A DNA stretch of 5,056 nucleotides. It comes from Sphingomonadales bacterium (GTDB taxonomy: Bacteria; Pseudomonadota; Alphaproteobacteria; Sphingomonadales; Sphingomonadaceae). Both the position numbers and the translations under genes were made by a program. Where the stretch lies: the NCBI GenBank assembly GCA_020200935.1, contig JAIVHR010000031.1, forward strand, positions 12,319-17,374. The letters are read 5' to 3'. Each line of letters opens with the position of its first letter. Position 1 is the first letter of the stretch. Below the pieces are notes generated by a model, which was given only the letters and a program-made list of their open reading frames with translations, did not search any database and was not told the DNA's origin. Shown one piece after another: positions 1 through 5,056 of this stretch.

Positions 1-1
1 G

Positions 2-820
2 GGCGACGCGATCCGCATCTTCGGCAGCGATGCCGAACGCGCGGCGAGCCATGCCAACCGGCTCGAGATCGATCTCGTCGCGGCGATCGAAAAGCAGGAG
101 ATCGAGATCGTCTTCCAGCCGCAGGTCGCGATCCTCCGCGGCGAGATCGCCGGCGTCGAAGCGCTCGCCCGCTGGCGCCACCCGCAGCTCGGCATGCTCG
201 GCGCCGATGCGCTGCTCGCGGCCGCCGAGCGCGCCGATCGTCTGGTCGAACTGTCGGCGCATATCCAGGCCAAGGCGCTGGCCATGGCGGCAGCGTGGAA
301 AGATGCGCGCGCCGGTCTTCGGGTCGCGGTCAACGTCACCTCGGCGGAGATGGCCGAACCCGATTTCTGCCAGGCGCTGCTCGCCCGGATCGACGAGTCG
401 GGATTTGCGCATGACCGGCTGACCGTCGAGATCACCGAAAGCGGGTTGATCGCCGATCTCGGCGCCGCCGCCGAACAGCTGGCACGGCTGCGCGAGGCCG
501 GGCTTCGGGTTGCGATCGACGATTTCGGCACCGGCTATTCGAGCCTCGCCTATCTCAAGTCATTGCCGCTCGATTATCTCAAGCTCGATCGGCGGCTGAG
601 CCAGGATATCGCCGGCGGCCCGCGCGACCGGGTGGTGGTCAGCGGGGTGATCGAGATGGCGCGCTCGCTCGATCTGACGGTGATCGCCGAAGGAGTCGAG
701 ACCCAAGACCAGCTGGCGCTGCTCGCCGAGGAAGGCTGCGATTTCTACCAGGGATATCTGTGTTCGCCGCCTGTCGATGAGAGTGAACTCATGGAATTGC
801 TTGCCGCGCACCCCGCCTAG
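2..820 (+). CDS. EAL-domain cyclic-di-GMP phosphodiesterase, C-terminal part (5' end outside window)
   Basis: This is the last 272 residues of a protein that would linearise the second messenger c-di-GMP to pGpG in the cytoplasm. The frame is open from the first bases, so the true start lies upstream. Numbering the codon at 2-4 as residue 1, residues 1-40 look like the linker that joins a GGDEF domain to an EAL domain, and the EAL domain fills about 41-267. The EAL signature is E53-A54-L55, followed by RWRHP. Other catalytic and metal-binding positions are N111, E143 (EITES), D173-D174 (DDFGTGYSSL, loop 6), K194, E230 (AEGVET) and Q250 (QGYL). Their spacing (58, 32, 30, 21, 36, 20) matches the spacing I recall for the active enzyme RocR, so the domain is probably active. 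Whether a GGDEF partner is intact, degenerate or absent cannot be seen. The gene ends on a TAG overlapping the stop of the convergent kinase gene. Confidence 0.95.
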   Translation, partial: GDAIRIFGSDAERAASHANRLEIDLVAAIEKQEIEIVFQPQVAILRGEIAGVEALARWRHPQLGMLGADALLAAAERADRLVELSAHIQAKALAMAAAWKDARAGLRVAVNVTSAEMAEPDFCQALLARIDESGFAHDRLTVEITESGLIADLGAAAEQLARLREAGLRVAIDDFGTGYSSLAYLKSLPLDYLKLDRRLSQDIAGGPRDRVVVSGVIEMARSLDLTVIAEGVETQDQLALLAEEGCDFYQGYLCSPPVDESELMELLAAHPA

Positions 821-828
821 TCGGCGGG
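812..828. terminator. Possible bidirectional 3'-end hairpin at the convergent gene junction
   Basis: A perfect 6-bp GC-only stem (CCCGCC at 812-817, GGCGGG at 823-828) encloses a 5-nt loop (TAGTC) at the point where the EAL and kinase genes meet. Neither strand shows a T-tract after the stem, so it is not a classic intrinsic terminator. It could mark or protect both mRNA 3' ends, or help factor-dependent termination. The stem lies within coding sequence of both genes, so part of it may be a by-product of GC-rich codons. Confidence 0.3.
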
Positions 829-1818
829 AAAGACGAGCGTCACGCGGGTTCCATCGGGACCGGTCCGCGTTTCGAGCGTCCCTTCGAGCTGTTGGACAAG
901 CGCATCCATCAGCCGGTGGCCGAGGCTGCCCGGCCGCTTGCTGCCGTTGATGCCGACCCCGTCATCGGCGACGGCGAGCCTGCAACAATCCTCGGAGCGG
1001 GTGAATTCGACCGTGATCCGTCCGGATTTGCCGTCCGGAAAGGCATGTTTGGCGGCGTTGGTCACCAGCTCGTTGACGACGAGGCCGATGGTCGCCGCCT
1101 TGTCGCTCGAAATCATCTCGGCGGCGGTGTCGCATTCCAGCTCGATCGGGGACCCGGCGAACAAAGCTTCGGTCAGCGCGGCGCAAAGCTCGTTCAGATA
1201 ATCATGCGCGCAGATCCGTTCGCCCGCGCCGGCGATGAAAAGATAGCGGTTGGCCTGCGCGATGCCCTCGACCCGGCCGATCGCCGCCTGCAGCATGTCT
1301 CGCGCCACGTCATTGTCGGCGCGCTGCAACTGGAGCTGGAGCAGCGCGGTGACGTTGGCGAAATTGTTGCGCACCCGATGATCGAATTCGGTCAGCAGCA
1401 GCTCGCGGTCGGCAATCTGCCGACTGCATTCGGCGGCCGCGTTGCGCGCTACGCGGCGAAAGATCTCGGAAAGGAAAACGATGCCGAGGAGTGTCAGGAC
1501 ATTGACGACGGTTTTTGCGCCATCGCCTTCGATTTCGAAGGCGAAGCTGCGAGATTCGGGAAGTACGAAATACCAGGCATAGAGCGTCGAGGCGGCGAGC
1601 GTCAGGAGCCCGCATTGCCAGCGGCCGAACAGGGTCGCCACCAATACGCCAAGATAGATGAGCGAGAAGGGGTCGGCCGCAAAGGCGAACAGATCGACGG
1701 CCCAGCGCAGGACTATGGGTAACAAGGTGCAGATCGCCGCGAACAGCAATTGCGCCGCCCAGGCCGGAAGCGCCGGCGAAACCCTGTCGGGAAAATCGAG
1801 TTCGCCGAGGCGCGTCAC
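817..1818 (-). CDS. Membrane-bound HisKA_2-type sensor histidine kinase with DUF4118-like N-terminus
   Basis: This complete 333-residue protein should autophosphorylate on histidine and pass the phosphate to a separate response regulator. Four hydrophobic segments (about 20-40, 51-65, 70-87 and 103-120) resemble the DUF4118/KdpD membrane module, including the YAWYFVLPESRSFAFEIE stretch between segments 3 and 4. They are followed by a HisKA_2 dimerisation domain with phospho-acceptor H147 (EFDHRVRNNF). The ATPase domain has an N-box (NELVTNAAKHAF, 249-260), a G1 box (DDGVG, 285-289) and a GSLG motif (297-300), then LVQQLEGTLE. There is no receiver, PAS or other periplasmic sensor domain, so the signal is unknown. 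The start is GTG; in-frame codons upstream contain no other start before the mfd TGA. The Shine-Dalgarno is weak (only AAAGACAGAG just upstream), which suggests coupling to mfd, 33 nt upstream. Sphingomonad relatives act on PhyR in the general stress response. That role is possible here but unproven. Confidence 0.93.
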   Translation of the reverse strand: MTRLGELDFPDRVSPALPAWAAQLLFAAICTLLPIVLRWAVDLFAFAADPFSLIYLGVLVATLFGRWQCGLLTLAASTLYAWYFVLPESRSFAFEIEGDGAKTVVNVLTLLGIVFLSEIFRRVARNAAAECSRQIADRELLLTEFDHRVRNNFANVTALLQLQLQRADNDVARDMLQAAIGRVEGIAQANRYLFIAGAGERICAHDYLNELCAALTEALFAGSPIELECDTAAEMISSDKAATIGLVVNELVTNAAKHAFPDGKSGRITVEFTRSEDCCRLAVADDGVGINGSKRPGSLGHRLMDALVQQLEGTLETRTGPDGTRVTLVFPAD

Positions 1819-1838
1819 TGCTCTGTCTTTGAACGGTT

Positions 1839-1862
1839 TTTCAGATTGCTGTCAATCTGAAA
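1839..1862. repeat. 10-bp perfect inverted repeat over the mfd stop codon
   Basis: TTTCAGATTG (1839-1848) and CAATCTGAAA (1853-1862) are perfect inverted complements around a 4-nt loop (CTGT on the plus strand). In the leftward mRNA the hairpin spans the last codons of mfd and its TGA (1854-1852, at the stem-loop junction) and continues into the 33-nt gap before the kinase GTG. The sequence after it in the mRNA is AAACCG, not a U-run, so it does not look like an intrinsic terminator. It may act as an intercistronic stability or processing element, or as an operator-like palindrome. The AT-rich stem stands out against the GC-rich surroundings. Confidence 0.55.
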
Positions 1863-4800
1863 CGATCTTCGAGAGGCCGCGCGACAGCTGCAATGCGCCA
1901 TTGAGCCGGGTTTGCGGATCGCCCCAATTGCGGGACAGGACAAGCCTGTGATCGGGGCGCAGCCGCGCGCTGCCCTTGAGCCGTTCGATATAGCCGATCA
2001 GCCCGCCCGGATCGGGGAAATGGTCCTTGAAAAAGGAGACCAGCGCGCCGCGCGGCCCGACATCGATCTTGGCGATATGCGCGCGCCTGGCGTTGAGCTT
2101 GATCTCGATCAGCTTGAGCAGGTTTTCGGTCGGTGCCGGGATCGTCCCGAAACGGTCGATCAGCTCGGCGGCGAAGCTTTCGACCTCCTGGCGGTTCTCG
2201 AGGCCGTTCATCCGGCGATAGAGTCCCATGCGAAGATCGAGATCGGGGACATAATCCTCGGGGATCATGATCGGCGCGTCGACGGTGATCTGAGGCGAGA
2301 ATTCCTCCTCGCGCGGTTCGAGCCCGGCCTGGCCGGCCTTGGCGGCGACGATCGCCTCTTCGAGCATCGACTGGTAGAGTTCGAAGCCGACCTCCTTGAT
2401 GTGGCCCGACTGTTCGTCGCCGAGCAGATTGCCGGCGCCGCGCAGATCGAGATCGTGGCTGGCGAGCTGAAAGCCGGCGCCCAAGGTCTCGAGATCGGAG
2501 AGCACACCGAGCCGCTTCTCGGCCGCCTCGGTGACGATGCGGTTGGCCGGCGTCGTCAGATAGGCATAGGCGCGCGCCTTGGCCCGGCCGACGCGGCCGC
2601 GCAATTGGTAGAGCTGCGAGAGGCCGAACATGTCGGCGCGGTGGATGATCAGGGTGTTGGCCGAGGGGATGTCGAGCCCCGATTCGACGATCGTCGTCGA
2701 GAGCAGCACATCATATTGGCGGTCATAAAAGGCGCTCATCCGCTCCTCGACCGCCTTGGCGGGCATCTGGCCATGGGCGATGACGTAGCTGACCTCGGGC
2801 ACCTCCGCGCGCAGGAACTCCTCGATCTCGGGCAGATCGGCGACGCGCGGGCTGACGAAGAAGCTCTGGCCGCCGCGATAATGCTCGCGCAGCAGCGCCT
2901 CGCGCAGCACCACCGGATCCCATGGCATGACGTATGTCCGCACCGCGAGCCGGTCGATCGGCGGGGTCTGGATGACCGACAGCTCGCGCAGCCCGCTCAT
3001 TGCCATTTGCAGCGTGCGCGGGATCGGTGTGGCTGTCAGCGTCAGCACATGGACGTCGGCCTTCATCGCCTTCAGCCGCTCCTTGTGGACGACGCCGAAA
3101 TGCTGCTCCTCGTCGACGATGACGAGGCCGAGCCGCCTGAAATCGATCGATTTGGCGAGCAGCGCGTGGGTGCCGATGACGATGTCGATCGAGCCGTCGG
3201 CGATGCCCTCGCGCGTCTTCTTCGCTTCACCCGGGGGGACGAGCCGCGAGAGCCGGCCGATCTCCATCGGAAAGCCGGCGAAGCGCTCGCTGAAGCTCGT
3301 ATAATGCTGGCGGGCGAGCAATGTCGTCGGGCAGACGATCGCCACCTGCATCCCCGCCATCGCCGCGACATAGGCGGCGCGCAAGGCGACCTCGGTCTTG
3401 CCGAAGCCGACATCGCCGCAAACCAGTCGGTCCATCGGCGTGCCCTTGCCGAGATCCTCGATCACCTCCTCGATCACGCGCTCCTGATCGTCGGTCTCGG
3501 CATAGGGGAAGCGGTCGACAAAGGCGGCGAAGCTGGAGTCGGGTTCGGCCGCGGGCGCCTTGCGCAGCGCGCGCTTGGCGGCGGTCGCGATCAGCTCGTT
3601 GGCGATCGCGCGGGTGCGGTCCTTCATCCGCGCCTTGCGCCGCTGCCAGCCCTCGCCGCCGAGCTTGTCGAGCGAAGCGCCCTCCTCGCTGCCATAGCGC
3701 GACAGCACGTCGAGATTTTCGACCGGCACATAGAGCTTGTCGCCGCCGGCATAGGTCAGCGCGACGCAATCATGCGGCGCGTTGCCGACGGGGATCGAGG
3801 TCAGCCCCTCATAGCGCCCGATGCCGTGCTCGGCATGGACGACGAGATCGCCGGGGGTGAGCGTCTGCAGCTCTTCGAGAAAGGCGTCGGCGCTCTTGCG
3901 GCGGCGGGCGCGGCGGCGCAGCCGATCGCCGAGCATGTCCTGCTCGGTAAGGATCGCGAGGCTGTCGGTGGCGAAGCCGTGATCGAGCGGAATGACGGCG
4001 AGGGCGGTCGCGTGCCTGCCCTGCGCGTGCTCCCGCGAAGGCGGGAGCCCAGTCCCATCGGCACTGTCGGGGCTGGACCCCCGCCTTCGCGGGGGAACAG
4101 AAGACCCCAGCGCCGCCTGCCAGCCGTCGGCCAGCGCCGTATCGGCGAGGCCGTGTTCCTCGAGCAGCCCCTGCAACCGATCGCGCGACCCGCCCGAATA
4201 GCTAGCGAGGACGACTTGCTTGCCCTCTCCGCGCAGCGCGCGGATATGCTCGACAACGGCATTGTAGACATTGCTCCCGGCCTGGCGTTCGGGCGCGAAG
4301 TCGCGCGCGCCGGTGACGCCGAAATCGACGACGCCGGCGCTTTCGGGCTCGCGGAACGGGCTGGTCAGGTGGAGCGGCGTGCTTTCGACGAGCCGGGCCC
4401 AATCCTCGCGCGGCAAATAAAGCGTATCGGGATCGAGCGGACGGTAGCTGCCGGCTTCGTTCGTCTGCGCGGTCTTGCGATTTTCGTGATAATCGAGAAT
4501 CGCTTCGAAGCGCGCATCGGCGGCCGCCGGAACCCCGGCGTCGCGAACGAACACCGCATCCTCGCCGAGATGATCGAAGAGCGTTGCCAGCTCGGCCTCG
4601 AACAATGGCAGCCAATGCTCCATCCCGGCAAGCCGCCGCCCCTCGCTGATCGCCTGATAGAGCGGATCGCCGGTCGCCGTCGCGCCGAACAATTCGCGAT
4701 AGGCGCCGCGAAACCGGCGAATGCTGTCCTCGTCGAGCAGCGCTTCGGAGGCCGGAAGGAGCGTGAAGCGATCGACACGGCCCGTGGTGCGCTGGTCGGC

Positions 4801-5055
4801 GGGGTCGAAGCGGCGGATCGAATCCACCTCGTCGCCGAAGAAATCGAGCCGCAGCCCTTCCTTCTCGCCCGAGGGAAACAGGTCGACGATGCCGCCGCGC
4901 ACCGCATATTCGCCGGCATCGGCGACGGTGTCGGTGCGGACATAGCCATTGGCCTGGAGCAAGCCGATCAGCGCCTCGCGCTCAATCCGCTCGCCCGGCG
5001 CGAGATGAGCAACGAGCCCGGCCACCCGAGCGGGCGCAAGGGTGCGCTGGGTGGC
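1852..5055 (-). CDS. mfd: Transcription-repair coupling factor Mfd (N-terminus outside window)
   Basis: Mfd is a cytoplasmic DNA translocase that binds RNA polymerase stalled at lesions, pushes it off and recruits UvrA for nucleotide excision repair. The frame is open to the window edge; 1067 residues are visible, and roughly 120-140 N-terminal residues are missing by comparison with E. coli Mfd (1148 aa). The GTG at 5025 is internal, not the start. Numbering that codon as 1, residues 1 to about 230 are UvrB-like (GEYAVRGGIVDLFP, LDFFGDEVDSIRRFDP). D3 is about 265-375. The RNA-polymerase-interacting domain begins near 390 (HAEHGIGRYEG, 396 on). The helicase motor has Walker A GDVGFGKT (537-544, K543), DEEQ (638-641), TLTATPIPRTL and QLRGRVGR (807-814). 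The TRG translocation motif is about 838-873, and D7 runs from about 910 to the end. All motor motifs look intact. A REP-like element adds about 30 residues within D3 (about 308-338). Confidence 0.98.
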   Translation of the reverse strand, partial: ATQRTLAPARVAGLVAHLAPGERIEREALIGLLQANGYVRTDTVADAGEYAVRGGIVDLFPSGEKEGLRLDFFGDEVDSIRRFDPADQRTTGRVDRFTLLPASEALLDEDSIRRFRGAYRELFGATATGDPLYQAISEGRRLAGMEHWLPLFEAELATLFDHLGEDAVFVRDAGVPAAADARFEAILDYHENRKTAQTNEAGSYRPLDPDTLYLPREDWARLVESTPLHLTSPFREPESAGVVDFGVTGARDFAPERQAGSNVYNAVVEHIRALRGEGKQVVLASYSGGSRDRLQGLLEEHGLADTALADGWQAALGSSVPPRRRGSSPDSADGTGLPPSREHAQGRHATALAVIPLDHGFATDSLAILTEQDMLGDRLRRRARRRKSADAFLEELQTLTPGDLVVHAEHGIGRYEGLTSIPVGNAPHDCVALTYAGGDKLYVPVENLDVLSRYGSEEGASLDKLGGEGWQRRKARMKDRTRAIANELIATAAKRALRKAPAAEPDSSFAAFVDRFPYAETDDQERVIEEVIEDLGKGTPMDRLVCGDVGFGKTEVALRAAYVAAMAGMQVAIVCPTTLLARQHYTSFSERFAGFPMEIGRLSRLVPPGEAKKTREGIADGSIDIVIGTHALLAKSIDFRRLGLVIVDEEQHFGVVHKERLKAMKADVHVLTLTATPIPRTLQMAMSGLRELSVIQTPPIDRLAVRTYVMPWDPVVLREALLREHYRGGQSFFVSPRVADLPEIEEFLRAEVPEVSYVIAHGQMPAKAVEERMSAFYDRQYDVLLSTTIVESGLDIPSANTLIIHRADMFGLSQLYQLRGRVGRAKARAYAYLTTPANRIVTEAAEKRLGVLSDLETLGAGFQLASHDLDLRGAGNLLGDEQSGHIKEVGFELYQSMLEEAIVAAKAGQAGLEPREEEFSPQITVDAPIMIPEDYVPDLDLRMGLYRRMNGLENRQEVESFAAELIDRFGTIPAPTENLLKLIEIKLNARRAHIAKIDVGPRGALVSFFKDHFPDPGGLIGYIERLKGSARLRPDHRLVLSRNWGDPQTRLNGALQLSRGLSKIVSD
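4029..4096. repeat. Paired inverted REP-like palindromic element inserted in frame within mfd
   Basis: Two 28-bp units face each other across a 12-bp spacer. The left unit (4029-4056) holds the stem GCTCCCGC / GCGGGAGC with loop GAAG, then CCAG and TCCC. The right unit (4069-4096), read on the minus strand, holds CCCCCGC / GCGGGGG with the same GAAG loop, then TCCAG and CCCC. The units agree at 22 of 28 positions, so each can fold alone and both can pair into one long cruciform. The layout resembles REP pairs (BIMEs), and the CCCGC-GAAG-GCGGG core is familiar to me from dispersed repeats in sphingomonad genomes, though I cannot count copies here. In mfd it encodes VPPRRRGSSP...LPPSREH (residues 310-333), using codons uncommon in the rest of the gene (CGA, AGG, GGG, ACT). 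Confidence 0.85.
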
Positions 5056-5056
5056 G

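Noticed and set aside
1523..1544. Perfect 10-bp inverted repeat with a 2-nt centre inside the kinase gene
   Set aside because: It falls on codons for the FAFEIEGD stretch of the DUF4118-like region, where repeated TTC/GAA/GGC codons create the symmetry. There is no regulatory context.
892..1722. Long plus-strand open frame (276 codons) opposite the kinase gene
   Set aside because: It is antisense to a kinase with complete, ordered motifs and has no recognisable domain. Long mirror frames are expected in GC-rich coding DNA.
1839..1862. Intrinsic terminator between mfd and the kinase gene
   Set aside because: The stem is AT-rich and is followed by an A-run and not a T-run in the leftward transcript, so it lacks the hallmark of Rho-independent termination.
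3109..3120. DEEQ in place of the E. coli DEEH box in the Mfd motor
   Set aside because: To my knowledge this is a normal variant in alphaproteobacterial Mfd, and all other motor motifs are intact.
3321..3860. Plus-strand Arg/Ser/Pro-rich open frame opposite the mfd motor region
   Set aside because: The low-complexity composition is that of a shadow frame, and the opposite strand encodes conserved Mfd motifs throughout.
4014..4121. GCCTGCC at 4014-4020 and 4115-4121 as a target-site duplication around the REP-like element
   Set aside because: The copies are 101 bp apart. A clean insertion of that length would have broken the mfd frame, and the heptamer is compatible with chance in this GC-rich sequence.
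5023..5025. GTG taken as the start of mfd
   Set aside because: The frame stays open to the window edge, and Mfd homologues carry well over 100 residues before this point, so this is an internal valine.

Overview
The window reads as ordinary high-GC chromosomal DNA from an alphaproteobacterium, most likely a sphingomonad. The evidence is the alphaproteobacterial style of the Mfd protein (DEEQ box, C-terminus ending in an LNGALQLSRG-type tail), a HisKA_2 sensor kinase with a DUF4118-like membrane part, and a REP-like repeat built on CCCGC-GAAG-GCGGG. The taxonomic call rests on recognition alone. No search was run.

Layout: there are three protein genes and almost no intergenic space. On the left, reading rightwards, is the 3' part of a c-di-GMP signalling gene (2-820) with a complete, apparently active EAL phosphodiesterase domain. 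Its upstream part, probably a GGDEF domain, lies outside the window. The other two genes read leftwards and form a probable transcription unit: mfd (5055 down to 1852, 5' end missing) and then, after 33 nt, a complete four-TM HisKA_2 histidine kinase (1818 down to 817). The kinase and EAL genes converge and overlap tail to tail on one CTAG that supplies both TAG stops. A small GC-rich hairpin is centred on it.

Mfd couples stalled transcription to nucleotide excision repair. The kinase and the EAL protein are signalling proteins, and nothing in the window links them functionally to Mfd. The kinase has no receiver domain and no response regulator gene in view, so its partner is encoded elsewhere. 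In sphingomonads, kinases of this class often feed the PhyR/EcfG general stress response, but that link is inferred here.

The most notable signal is a 68-bp pair of inverted REP-like units (4029-4096) inside mfd. It is translated in frame as a Pro/Arg/Ser-rich insert of about 30 residues in the variable D3 region, while Mfd homology continues in the same frame on both sides. Two smaller curiosities are a 10-bp inverted repeat over the mfd stop codon, and the fact that mfd and the kinase share a reading frame with no other stop between them. I saw no evidence for an undescribed multi-gene system, CRISPR array, tRNA/rRNA gene, transposase or prophage. No stretch over 300 bases lacks a gene.
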